Source: Streptomyces sp. SPB162
GTDB taxonomy: Bacteria; Actinomycetota; Actinomycetes; Streptomycetales; Streptomycetaceae
Assembly (NCBI RefSeq): GCF_029504575.1
Contig: NZ_JAQFII010000002.1
Coordinates: forward strand, 434,001 to 498,000
Length of the DNA stretch: 64,000 bases
Direction of reading: 5' to 3'
Shown: in pieces, positions 14,258 to 22,513 of the stretch
Position numbering within the stretch: the first letter of the stretch is position 1
How the letters are laid out: each line of letters opens with the position of its first letter
The notes under the pieces: model-generated
Databases searched by the model: none
The model's input: only the letters and a program-made list of their open reading frames with translations
Told to the model about the DNA's origin: nothing
Position numbers and translations under genes: made by a program

Positions 14258-15255
14258 CGCGGGCTCCGCGGGCTGCCACGGCCCCCAACGCCACCATTCT
14301 GGGCGTGGGCGCCTACCGCCCCGCTCGCGTGCTGGACAACGATGACGTGTGCCAAGTGCTGGACTCCGCGGGCCGAGCCGTCGTGGCGCGCTCGGGCATC
14401 CGCGGTCGTCGCAGGGCCGCTCCCACGGAGACTCTCGCGGCCATGGCACATGCCGCGTCGGCCAAGGCGCTGGCCGCGGCAGGGTTTCGACCGGGCGAGG
14501 TGGATCACATCATCGTCACCACGATGAGCCGCCCCGGCGGTCACCCGCCGGTCTCGAGCGAACTGGCCCAGCGGCTGCCGACCAGACGAGCGACCGTCTC
14601 GGACATCTCCGCCGTCTGCGCGGGTTTCACCTCCGCGCTGGCGCTGGCCCGCAATGCCGTCGTCACGGAGCAGGCACGTTGTGTTCTGGTGGTCGGCGCC
14701 GAGCGGATGCTGGACATCGTCGATCCGCGCGACCGCAGCACTGCGGCTCTGTTCGGTGACGGCGCCGGCGCGATGGTCGTGGGGCCCTCCCGGCAACTGG
14801 GCATCGGCCCGGTCAGTTGGCGCCCGGAAGAGTCCGAGCGTGGTCTGGCCTGCCGCGGCGAGGCATGGGTGAGCCTGCGGTCACAGGCCACCAACAGCTG
14901 GCCCTATCTGCGCATGGACGGGCCTCAGGTGTATCGCTGGGCGATGTCGGAACTGCCGGCGATCGCCCAGACGGCTCTCGATCTGGCGGAGGTGAAGGCC
15001 GCGGAACTCGATGCCTTCATCCCGCACCAGGCCAACCAGCGGATCGTGGACGGCATCGCCCGCGCGCTGAACCTCCCGCGCCGTGTGGCCGTCGCCCGGG
15101 ATCTGGTGGACATGGGTGACACCGCGGCGGCCTCCATCCCCATGGCCATGGAGCAGCTGCTGGCGAGCGGAGAGGCACCGGCGGGAGGCCTGGCGCTGTT
15201 GCTGGGGTTCGGGGCCGGGCTGGCGCACGCCGCCCAGGTCGTGCGACTGCCCTGA
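14254..15255 (+). CDS. KASIII (FabH)-like acyltransferase with Cys-His-Asp triad
   Basis: 333 residues, full length for FabH-like enzymes. The nucleophile Cys is in ISAVCAGF (about residue 121) and the His in FIPHQANQ (about 257). The normally invariant Asn of GNTSAAS is Asp here: MGDTAAASIP (about 289). FabH uses Cys-His-Asn for decarboxylative condensation. A Cys-His-Asp triad has, to my knowledge, been linked to KASIII homologues that transfer acyl groups to O or other nucleophiles (CerJ type). It may therefore attach an acyl group to the product rather than extend a chain. Last gene of the ABC-FAAL-TE operon. Confidence 0.87.
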   Translation: MTRAPRAATAPNATILGVGAYRPARVLDNDDVCQVLDSAGRAVVARSGIRGRRRAAPTETLAAMAHAASAKALAAAGFRPGEVDHIIVTTMSRPGGHPPVSSELAQRLPTRRATVSDISAVCAGFTSALALARNAVVTEQARCVLVVGAERMLDIVDPRDRSTAALFGDGAGAMVVGPSRQLGIGPVSWRPEESERGLACRGEAWVSLRSQATNSWPYLRMDGPQVYRWAMSELPAIAQTALDLAEVKAAELDAFIPHQANQRIVDGIARALNLPRRVAVARDLVDMGDTAAASIPMAMEQLLASGEAPAGGLALLLGFGAGLAHAAQVVRLP

Positions 15256-15274
15256 GCCGGTGGCTCAGCGCGGG

Positions 15275-15310
15275 GTGGAGGGCAGGTCCGCTGCGGGACC
15301 TGTCCTCCAC
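15275..15310. terminator. Bidirectional terminator between KASIII and methyltransferase genes
   Basis: A 15-16 bp stem (GTGGAGGGCAGGTCC with GGACCTGTCCTCCAC, one G-T wobble) between two convergent genes. Confidence 0.8.
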
Positions 15311-15370
15311 CTCGTGCTGAATCCTCGCGTCTACCGCCGGCACCGCGTGAACGTCCCCGCCGTCGACCGG

Positions 15371-16021
15371 TCAGGGGACGTAGGCGCGCCCCCGCACGAA
15401 GGTGCCCATCAGCGGCGTCCAGGTTCTGGGGCGCACCGTGTCCAGGATGCTGATGGCGAAGCCCGCCGCACTGATCGCCGTTACCGTGTCGCGGTTGAGG
15501 CGGCAGCCGGCTGCCAAATGGCGCACCAAGGGTGTGACCGCGTGTTGGGCACCGGCCACCCAGGGATTGCGGGAGCGTACGTGTTCCAAGAAGACCAAGG
15601 TGCCGTCCAGGGCGAGAACCCGTCGAATCTCGGAGAGCGCCCGGGCCTGATCCTTGACACTGCACAGCGTGAGGATCGCCACCACAGCGTCGAAACTGCT
15701 GTCGGGGAACGGGAGGTGGTCGGTGGCCGCGTCCACGACGGTCACGGGGACGCGGCAGCGGGAGACGTTCTTCTGCAACCGCTCCCGCAGGCCCTGCGAG
15801 GGTTCCGCGGCGACGACGTGAGTGGCCCACTGATAGTGGGCCAGATTCTCTCCGCTCCCCGCGTTCAGTTCCAGAACGCGTCCGAACAGCGGGCTCACCA
15901 AGTCCGATCGGGCGTGGCCGGCGCATCGGCGTTCCATGGCGTAGCCGCAGCGGTCGAACAACCCGCTGAGCCGGCCGCTCGTCCTCGTCTCGCCGTCGAC
16001 GGGCACCGGCATGGCGTCCAC
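15371..16021 (-). CDS. Class I SAM-dependent methyltransferase
   Basis: 216 residues, Methyltransf_11-like. Motif I is VLELNAGSGENLAHY (about residues 49-63), with a conserved acidic residue in VVAAEPS, PFPDSSFDAVVAILTLC as the post-II region and LDGTLVFLEHV as motif III. It could O-, N- or C-methylate the pathway product, but the substrate is unknown. Convergent with the KASIII operon. Confidence 0.82.
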   Translation of the reverse strand: MDAMPVPVDGETRTSGRLSGLFDRCGYAMERRCAGHARSDLVSPLFGRVLELNAGSGENLAHYQWATHVVAAEPSQGLRERLQKNVSRCRVPVTVVDAATDHLPFPDSSFDAVVAILTLCSVKDQARALSEIRRVLALDGTLVFLEHVRSRNPWVAGAQHAVTPLVRHLAAGCRLNRDTVTAISAAGFAISILDTVRPRTWTPLMGTFVRGRAYVP

Positions 16022-16106
16022 CTCCGCGTTCGCATCCTGCCCCCGGCCGGGAAGCCGACGGCTACTGCCCGTTCACACTTCCCAATACCGCCGCAGGCGA
16101 TACCTC

Positions 16107-16141
16107 AGGACCCGCAGTCCGTGGAACGGTCTACGGGTCCT
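16107..16141. terminator. Probable terminator of the 16157-17038 gene
   Basis: Inverted repeat AGGACCCG/CGGGTCCT with an interrupted inner stem, just after the stop codon of the minus-strand gene. Confidence 0.55.
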
Positions 16142-16156
16142 GGCAGGTCAAGGATG

Positions 16157-17038
16157 TCAGATGCGAGGCGTCAGCGACTGGAGTTCGTAGGTCACGCGCA
16201 CCCTGTAGTTGACCTTCGATCCGTCTGGGAGCTTTGAGCTGGTGTCTTGCTTACGGATCATTTTGAGATATGTGCCGGTGTGTGTTTCGAACCAGACGTC
16301 GGCCACGGCGGTTCCGTTCAACTCGCCCTCGACGGAACTGTCCAGTTCCACGTGGTAGGCCTGGACCGGCTTGCCACCCACCATGACCGTTTCCGTGTTT
16401 TTGAACAGAATGTCGATGTGCGAGGAGTCCATGCCCGAGGCGTAGCAGATGGTGGACTGGCGCCCACCTGGACCGACGGCCTTTCCACCGACCTGGACCA
16501 TACCGGGATTGCACACGTGGGTCATCGCCCGGTGTACCGAACCGAAGGTGATCTCGGAGATATGCGCCATACACAGGAATTCGCCGGGCGCGCTGCACTG
16601 ACGATGACCGTCGGTGTACTCCTTCCCCGTCTGGAAATACAGCTCCCAGCCGCATCCGTTGGAGCGGTGCACCGTGGCCGGGCTGACCGCGGGAAACGGG
16701 CGCACGTATTTCTGCCCGTTGTATTCGACCCAGTCCTGTCCCTGGGTGGCGTACGTGTAGACCCCGGGAGCGGGCGCGGTGAAGCCGGCCAGCGAGGCAT
16801 TGGGAGCGACGGGCATCTTGGTCGGCATGTGCAGGTCCTCTCGCATCGCCGCCGGATGCTGCCGGTACTGCTCTACGGCCTGGTCGATGCTGATCGCCGT
16901 GAGCTTCGGCGAGAACAGCGTCTGCGGGGCTTTGGAGGCGTAGATGAAGGCACCGGCGGCGAGCAGGACCAGGACGACGGGCAAGATGTTGAGGAGGCGG
17001 ACGCGGCGGCTGCGCCGGAGCCTGGCGGGACGGAGCAT
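16157..17038 (-). CDS. Hypothetical membrane-anchored extracytoplasmic protein
   Basis: 293 residues. A basic N-terminus (MLRPARLRRSRR) is followed by one hydrophobic helix (about residues 17-33), then a soluble C-terminal part expected outside the cell. It contains several Cys residues and short polar motifs, and ends in a beta-rich stretch (VNYRVRVTYELQSL). I do not recognise the family. It lies between the methyltransferase and LLM genes, all on the minus strand, and may belong to the same transcription unit. Confidence 0.75.
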   Translation of the reverse strand: MLRPARLRRSRRVRLLNILPVVLVLLAAGAFIYASKAPQTLFSPKLTAISIDQAVEQYRQHPAAMREDLHMPTKMPVAPNASLAGFTAPAPGVYTYATQGQDWVEYNGQKYVRPFPAVSPATVHRSNGCGWELYFQTGKEYTDGHRQCSAPGEFLCMAHISEITFGSVHRAMTHVCNPGMVQVGGKAVGPGGRQSTICYASGMDSSHIDILFKNTETVMVGGKPVQAYHVELDSSVEGELNGTAVADVWFETHTGTYLKMIRKQDTSSKLPDGSKVNYRVRVTYELQSLTPRI

Positions 17039-17092
17039 CGAGTTCCTTCCGGGGTGGGTGCCGCCCGCTGCGCTTCCGGCGGGCGGCGGCGG

Positions 17093-18025
17093 TCAGGACA
17101 GCAGCGGCAAGACGTCCTTGGACAGCCACTCCAGGGTGTCGACGATCTCCTGGGGCCTGAGATTGAGGTCGAGGACCATCATCGAGATGCCGTTCTCGCG
17201 ATACGCGTCGAAGGTTTCCGCGAGGTCGGCGGGAGTGCCACTGAGGTTGTTCCGGTCCGACATGAAGTTCATGACGGGGAAGGGCGGGATCAGCCCCCGT
17301 CGGGCGGAGAGCATGATGGTGCCGGGGTCCCGTCCTGCTTCTTCGGCATGGCGGTGGATGAGGTCGCGGGCGGGGGGAATCTCCTCCGGATAGACCTCGT
17401 GGCCGAGCCAGCCGTCCCCCAGCCGGCCGACGCGCCGCAGGGCCGGGTCGGAGTTGCCTCCGACATGGATGGGCGGCCCGCCGGCGCGGTACGGGCGGCT
17501 GGTCAACCACATGTCGTCGACGGTGCTGAAGCGCCCGTGGAAGGAGACCGGATCGGTGGCGGACCACAACGTCCGCATCAGGGCGATGGCTTCGTCGGTA
17601 CGTGCTCCGCGCTCGCGGCGCGGGATGCCGACGGCGGCGAACTCCTCGTCCATCCAACCGATCCCCGCGCCCAGCTCGATCCGGCCTTCTGAGAGTTGGT
17701 CCAGCGCGGCGAGTTCGCCGGCGAGAATGACCGGGTTGCGATAGGGCAGGGCCAGGACGTGGGTACCGATGCGGATCCGTTCGGTCGCGCCGGCGACCAC
17801 GCCCAGAACGGCGATGGGGTCGAGCCAGGCGACTCCCCAGTTGTAGGCGTCGGACGTGGTGGCGCGTGGGTAGAGACAGGTGGAATGGCGCTCGGCGGGC
17901 AGGGCGACGTGACTGCTGATCCACAGTGAGTGGAATCCGAGCCGGTCGGCTGCCTCCGCCACCTGGAGCACGTACTTGCGCCGGCCCGCCGGACCCACTG
18001 TGGGCAGTGAGATCCCGATATCCAT
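17093..18025 (-). CDS. LLM-class (F420-dependent type) oxidoreductase
   Basis: 310 residues, a TIM-barrel luciferase-like protein: N-terminal DIGISLP, ALDQLSEGRIELGAGIGW, GGPPIHVGGNSDPALRR and a C-terminal VDTLEWLSKDVLPLL. The actinobacterial members mostly use F420 for hydride transfer. The ATG at 18025 has GGAGGAG 4-10 bp upstream. In this cluster it is a candidate for thiazoline/thiazolidine redox tailoring, but that is inference. Confidence 0.87.
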   Translation of the reverse strand: MDIGISLPTVGPAGRRKYVLQVAEAADRLGFHSLWISSHVALPAERHSTCLYPRATTSDAYNWGVAWLDPIAVLGVVAGATERIRIGTHVLALPYRNPVILAGELAALDQLSEGRIELGAGIGWMDEEFAAVGIPRRERGARTDEAIALMRTLWSATDPVSFHGRFSTVDDMWLTSRPYRAGGPPIHVGGNSDPALRRVGRLGDGWLGHEVYPEEIPPARDLIHRHAEEAGRDPGTIMLSARRGLIPPFPVMNFMSDRNNLSGTPADLAETFDAYRENGISMMVLDLNLRPQEIVDTLEWLSKDVLPLLS

Positions 18026-18229
18026 GGACTCCTCCGTAAGAGACAGAGCAGCCACCATGGGCGAGGTGGGACGCCCCGGGCCAGCCTCAGCGGGACGCCA
18101 CCAACGCAGCCCCCGATCCGGCCCGCCCCGACGTGCCCGTTCGGGGCCTCTGGTCGGGTCTTTCTCCGGGCCCTCCAGGCCGGTTCGCTTACGGGGACGC
18201 TTACCACCCGCGAGTTCTCCGGAGGCTGC

Positions 18230-19480
18230 ATGTACGACGTCATCGTGGTCGGAGCCCGCTGTGCCGGCTCCCCCACCGCCATGCTGCTCGCCCGGCTGGG
18301 GCACCGGGTACTGGTGCTGGACCGGGCCGAGTTCCCTTCGGACACCATGTCCACCCACTTCATGCACCAGAGCGGACTGTCCCGGCTCCGCAACTGGGGA
18401 CTGCTCGACCGACTGGCCGCCACCGGTTGCCCACCCCTCACCGAGGCCGTCTGGTGGTACGGCGACCTGCCCATCCGCGGCAGCGCGCCGGCTTACGACG
18501 GTGTTGCGGAGGCCTACGCTCCGCGCCGCATCGTGCTGGACGCCCTGCTGGTGGACGCCGCCCGTGAGGCCGGGGCGGAGATCCGCGAGGGATTCACGGT
18601 CCGCGAACTGATCATCGAGGACGGCACCGTGGTGGGAGTTCGCGGCCGCAGCCACGGTGGGCAGGAGGAGGAGCTCCGGGCGCGTGCGGTCGTGGGAGCG
18701 GACGGACACCGGTCCCTGGTCGCGCGGACCATGAACGCCGAGGTCTACAAAGAGCGTCCCTCCATCACCGTGGCCTACTACACCTACTGGACCGGGCTCA
18801 AGCGCGGTTACGAGGTCTATCTGGGCAACGAACAGCAGGTCGCGGTCATGCCCACGCACGGGGACGCCTGCCTGATCGTCTGCGCTCTTCCGAACGCGGA
18901 GTTCGGCCGCTTCCGTGCCGACGTGGAGGGCACCTACCACCGGATCATCGAGGACACCTGTCCTGAGCTGGCCAAGGAGATCCGCGAGCACGGACAGCAG
19001 ACGGAGAAGTTCACCGGTACCAAGGAACTGCCGAACTTCTACCGCCGGCCGTACGGCGCCGGTTGGGCACTGGCCGGGGACGCCGGGTTCCACAAGGACC
19101 CGGTCACCGGGCAGGGCATCGCCGACGCCTTCCGGGACGCCGATGTGCTGTCGACCGCGCTCCACCGGGTCCTGACAGGAACCGGCGAGTGGGATCAGGA
19201 GATGGCCGCCTACGAGGAGACCCGTAACCAGGCCACCGCCGCCCTCTACGAGTTCACCTGCTTGGCCGCGACCTTGCAGTTCAGCGACCGGATGCGCCAG
19301 GCCTTCAGCGTCCTGTCGTACGACCAGGCCGAAGCGAACGCCTTCCTGGGCCTGGTCGCCGGCACGACCTCGGTCATCGAGTTCTTCTCCGACGAGCATA
19401 TGGGCGGCCTGGTGGAACGGTCCAAGGACCCCGAGGACCGGGACCGCACGCTGGCTCGGCAGGCTGCCGCGATCCACTGA
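18230..19480 (+). CDS. FAD-dependent oxidoreductase (geranylgeranyl reductase/monooxygenase-like)
   Basis: 416 residues. The dinucleotide-binding start is VIVVGARCAGSPTAMLLARL with VLVLDRAEF; then VVGADGHRS; and the second FAD motif AGDAGFHKDPVTGQGIADAF. This layout matches group A flavoprotein monooxygenases and the geranylgeranyl-reductase-like branch. The ATG at 18230 has GGAGG 6 bp upstream. Divergent from the LLM gene over a 204-bp gap. It may hydroxylate or oxidise the peptide product. Confidence 0.86.
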   Translation: MYDVIVVGARCAGSPTAMLLARLGHRVLVLDRAEFPSDTMSTHFMHQSGLSRLRNWGLLDRLAATGCPPLTEAVWWYGDLPIRGSAPAYDGVAEAYAPRRIVLDALLVDAAREAGAEIREGFTVRELIIEDGTVVGVRGRSHGGQEEELRARAVVGADGHRSLVARTMNAEVYKERPSITVAYYTYWTGLKRGYEVYLGNEQQVAVMPTHGDACLIVCALPNAEFGRFRADVEGTYHRIIEDTCPELAKEIREHGQQTEKFTGTKELPNFYRRPYGAGWALAGDAGFHKDPVTGQGIADAFRDADVLSTALHRVLTGTGEWDQEMAAYEETRNQATAALYEFTCLAATLQFSDRMRQAFSVLSYDQAEANAFLGLVAGTTSVIEFFSDEHMGGLVERSKDPEDRDRTLARQAAAIH

Positions 19481-19519
19481 AGGGTGTTGCGAAAGGAGCG
19501 CCGTTCGCCCCGTTAGGGC

Positions 19520-19600
19520 GGGGTCCGCGGCGTCTGGTGCGTGCGACTGCACGGCGGAGGGTCGTCCTCGTACCGGACGTACGTGGACGAGACTCGTGCC
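19520..19600. repeat. Relic related to the interior of the 58.4-kb MITE
   Basis: The strand read as GGCGT.TGGTGCGT...CACGGCGGAG...TCGTCCTCGTACCGG closely resembles the reverse complement of the MITE interior at 58390-58470. Read on the minus strand it encodes the same run RYEDDPPPC. No terminal repeats are visible here. It occupies the 268-bp gap between the two flavoprotein genes. Confidence 0.5.
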
Positions 19601-19699
19601 GGTCGCCGGGCGACACGAGTGGCTGCGGACATCCGACGCCGCCTGAGCCGCTGGGACCTGCAGGTGACCGGCGGCTGAGGGGCGGGGAACAGTTGCCAC

Positions 19700-19743
19700 C
19701 CTCCACTCTTCCTACTACCGTTGCGTAGTAGGAAGAGTGGAGG
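19700..19743. promoter_or_regulatory. Perfect BlaI-type operator overlapping a ribosome site, 19-bp arms
   Basis: The core is TACTAC-CGTTGC-GTAGTA at 19713-19730. The symmetry extends to perfect 19-bp arms (19700-19718 and 19725-19743) around a 6-nt spacer. The right arm includes GTGGAGG, the ribosome site of the gene starting at 19749. As DNA it is an ideal dimer operator. As RNA it would form a hairpin hiding the ribosome site. Confidence 0.75.
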
Positions 19744-19748
19744 CATTT

Positions 19749-20693
19749 ATGCACGACGTGATCATCATCGGCGGAGGCCCCGCAGGACTCAGTGCCGCGC
19801 TGACACTGGGCCGGTCCCGACGCACCACCCTGGTGTGCGACGCGGGCGGCGGACGCAACCGGACCGCCCCGAACAGCCACGGATTCCTCACCCGCGACGG
19901 ACTTCCCCCTGATGAGCTGCGCTCCGCGGGACGCAGGGAACTCGCCGGCTACGACGGAGTCGAACTGCGCGACAGCATGGCGTTGACGGCGAGTGGCACA
20001 TCCGGCGCGTTCACCGTCGGCTTCCAGGACGGCAGCCAAGCCCAGGGGCGCCGGCTGCTCCTTGCCACCGGGATGGTCGACCGGCTGCCCGACCTGCCGG
20101 GCCTGGCGGAGATCTGGGGCGTGAGTGCCTTCAACTGCACCTACTGTGACGGTTACGAGGCGGGCGGGCGGCGCGTCGTCGTCCTGGGTGGTGACAACGG
20201 AGCCTTGCGCCTCGCGGTACAGATGTTCCGGCTCTGCGACGATCTGGTGCTGTGCACCAATGGCGTTCCGGTGGAGGACGAGGAGTTGCTGCGCCTCATG
20301 GTTTCCCAGGGCATGGGGTTGCACGAGGAACCGATCGACCGGCTGGACGAGCGCCAGGGTCACCTGCGCGCGGTGGTCTTCGACGACGGTGACACCCTCG
20401 AGTGCGACGCGCTGTTCCTGCGACCGCTCACCCGCCAGAACAGCCGGCTGCCGGAGATACTGGGATGCGAGTTCTTCGACGACGGCAGTGTCGTGGTCAA
20501 CGACTTCCAGCAGACGACCGTGCAGGGCGTGTTCGCCGCCGGAGATCTGGCCCGCCGGGAGGGATTGCCCTTCGCGGCCACGCAGATCGTCCACGCGGCG
20601 TCCGCCGGGGCCCTGAGTGCAGTGGTCATGGACCAGGAGATCCTCGGCGCGGAGATGCAGCAGCTGAAGGAAGCGGCCGTCGTGGGTCGCTGA
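19749..20693 (+). CDS. Thioredoxin-reductase-like NAD(P)/FAD flavoprotein with CxxC
   Basis: 314 residues. FAD motif VIIIGGGPAGLSAALTL at the N-terminus, redox pair CTYCDG (about residues 134-139), NAD(P) motif VVVLGGDNGALRLA, and C-terminal VFAAGDLARREGLPFAATQIV. The fold matches TrxR and the dithiol oxidases of sulfur natural products (GliT/HlmI type), which have a similar CxxC. In a Cys-based NRPS cluster a role in disulfide formation or thiol protection is plausible. The ATG at 19749 is preferred over the GTG at 19737 because GTGGAGG is correctly spaced. Controlled by the overlapping BlaI-type dyad. Confidence 0.86.
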   Translation: MHDVIIIGGGPAGLSAALTLGRSRRTTLVCDAGGGRNRTAPNSHGFLTRDGLPPDELRSAGRRELAGYDGVELRDSMALTASGTSGAFTVGFQDGSQAQGRRLLLATGMVDRLPDLPGLAEIWGVSAFNCTYCDGYEAGGRRVVVLGGDNGALRLAVQMFRLCDDLVLCTNGVPVEDEELLRLMVSQGMGLHEEPIDRLDERQGHLRAVVFDDGDTLECDALFLRPLTRQNSRLPEILGCEFFDDGSVVVNDFQQTTVQGVFAAGDLARREGLPFAATQIVHAASAGALSAVVMDQEILGAEMQQLKEAAVVGR

Positions 20694-20705
20694 TGGCCCG
20701 TCGAC

Positions 20706-20749
20706 GTGCCGCGGGTCCGGATCCCCTCGGGGGTCCGGACCCGCGGCAC
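20706..20749. terminator. Bidirectional terminator
   Basis: A stem of about 20 bp with one mismatch (GTGCCGCGGGTCCGG with CCGGACCCGCGGCAC) between convergent genes. Confidence 0.88.
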
Positions 20750-20761
20750 GCAGTCGGTGGA

Positions 20762-22360
20762 TCAGCTCTCCGCGGGTGCCTGCAACCGCGCCTCGGCGAG
20801 CTTTGCCTCGTGGTCCTCCTTGAACTTTCGCAGGAACTCCACCGTCCACAGAGGGACCGAGGGTGCCAGGATCGTCAGGACCAGCAGGAGACCGGCCAGC
20901 GGCAGAGCCCAGACGAAGACCACATGGATGGAATCCGCGAAGGCTTGAGAGAACGCGGCACGGACCGCCGGCGGCAGGGACGAGTTGGATGTCATGGCCT
21001 GGCGGACCAGACCGTCCGGCGACGCACCAGGAGCCAGCGCTCCCGCGGAGGAGGTTGCCAACCGGTCGGAGAGCTGGCGCACCAGGATCGTGCTGAACAG
21101 GGCTGTTCCCACGGCTCCACCCATGGAACGGCAGAACATGGCGGTGGAGGAGGCCACCCCGAGGTCCTGGGGTTCGGCGGAGTTCTGCATGACGAGCACC
21201 AGCAGTTGGATCTGGAATCCGATGCCCGCCCCCAGGACGAACATCTCCACGGCCATCTGCCAGTTCGGCGTGGAGCCGTCCAGTTGCGTCAGGGCCGCGA
21301 AGCCCACCAGGGTCAAGGACGCGCCGATGATCGGGAAGGGCCGGTAGCGGCCGGAGGCGGTGACCCGGCGACCTACCAGGGTCATCGTGATGCACACCCC
21401 GAGCATGAGCGGAGTCAGGGCCAGTCCGGAGGTGGCCGCACTCATACCGCGCACCGCCTGGAAGAACTGCGGCAGAAACACCACCGCGCCCAGCAGCAGC
21501 ATCCCCAGCACCAGTGAGGCGGGAACCGCGAAACGGAACGCTGGGGCGCGGAACAGGTGGGGGGGCAGGACGGGGTTGGGGGCCTGATGCTCCCACCACA
21601 CGAACACCGCGATCAGCACCGCGCCGATCGCGAGGAGCCCGATGATCTGGGTTGAACCCCAGGCGTAGTCCCGTCCGCCCCAGACGGTGACCAGCATGAC
21701 GCAAGTGACCGCCGAGACCAGCAGCGCGGATCCCAGGAAGTCGATGGCCCCGCGGACGGGGGTGTGTTCGGCGGTGAAGTACCGGATGATCAGGAGGAGT
21801 CCGATCAGCCCGATCGGGATGTTGATGTAGAACACCCAACGCCAGTTGAGGTAATCGGTGAACACCCCACCCAGGAGGGGCCCTCCCACACTGCCGATGG
21901 CGAAGACCGTGCCGGTGTAGCTGAGTGCCTTGCCACGCTCATGCAGAGGCACCAGGCCGGCGATGGCCGCACTGCCGAGCGTCAGCAACCCTCCCCCACC
22001 GAGCCCTTGGATGACCCGCAGCGCCACCAGGGAACCGACGCTAGGGGCCAATCCGCACAGCGCTGAGGCGGTGATGAAGATGCCCAACGCGATGAGGACC
22101 ATGCGGCGACGACCGTAGATGTCACTCAGTTTTCCGTACAGCGGCGCCGAAGCGGTCGTGGTCAGGAGATAGGCGCTGACCACCCACGTCACCGAACTCA
22201 GACTGCCCAGGTCGGTTGCCACCGAAGGCAGGGCCGTCGCGACGATCGTCTGGTCCAGCGTGCTGAGCAGCATGCCGATGGCCAGACCGACGATAGCCAG
22301 GTTGGTCCGGCGGCGTTCCACGGCCGGTGCTACGGGGGGAGCTTGGGCATTGTCAGACAT
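20762..22360 (-). CDS. MFS drug exporter, DHA2 (EmrB/QacA) family, 14 TM
   Basis: About 532 residues, about 14 membrane segments. It has motif C-like sequence GPLLGGVFTDYLNWRWVFYI and the start motif LDQTIVATALPSVATDL. These proteins expel drugs by proton antiport. The ATG at 22360 with GGTGG just upstream is chosen over the GTG at 22369. Its promoter region holds a BlaI-type dyad at 22433, so expression should follow the blaI/M56 sensor. Convergent with the flavoprotein gene. Probably export of, or resistance to, the cluster product. Confidence 0.92.
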   Translation of the reverse strand: MSDNAQAPPVAPAVERRRTNLAIVGLAIGMLLSTLDQTIVATALPSVATDLGSLSSVTWVVSAYLLTTTASAPLYGKLSDIYGRRRMVLIALGIFITASALCGLAPSVGSLVALRVIQGLGGGGLLTLGSAAIAGLVPLHERGKALSYTGTVFAIGSVGGPLLGGVFTDYLNWRWVFYINIPIGLIGLLLIIRYFTAEHTPVRGAIDFLGSALLVSAVTCVMLVTVWGGRDYAWGSTQIIGLLAIGAVLIAVFVWWEHQAPNPVLPPHLFRAPAFRFAVPASLVLGMLLLGAVVFLPQFFQAVRGMSAATSGLALTPLMLGVCITMTLVGRRVTASGRYRPFPIIGASLTLVGFAALTQLDGSTPNWQMAVEMFVLGAGIGFQIQLLVLVMQNSAEPQDLGVASSTAMFCRSMGGAVGTALFSTILVRQLSDRLATSSAGALAPGASPDGLVRQAMTSNSSLPPAVRAAFSQAFADSIHVVFVWALPLAGLLLVLTILAPSVPLWTVEFLRKFKEDHEAKLAEARLQAPAES

Positions 22361-22432
22361 GGTGACCACCCGAAGGAATCGTGAGATGGGCGCCCGTGCG
22401 TCCGGCGCCCGTCAGATCAGCAGACTCCTTAA

Positions 22433-22450
22433 TACTACACATGCATAGTA
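22433..22450. promoter_or_regulatory. BlaI-type operator upstream of the DHA2 exporter
   Basis: TACTAC-ACATGC-ATAGTA, with a full left arm and one mismatch in the right arm, about 70 bp before the MFS start codon. Confidence 0.7.
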
Positions 22451-22513
22451 GATAGCGGGGATGCCCGGCGCCCGCGCTGTCTGGACCAGGGCCCCGCCAA
22501 GCCCAGGCGGTGA

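Noticed and set aside
19374..21839. An 821-codon minus-strand frame across the flavoprotein and MFS genes
   Set aside because: It covers the flavoprotein gene antisense and the MFS gene out of frame, has no domain, and reads through a terminator and an operator.
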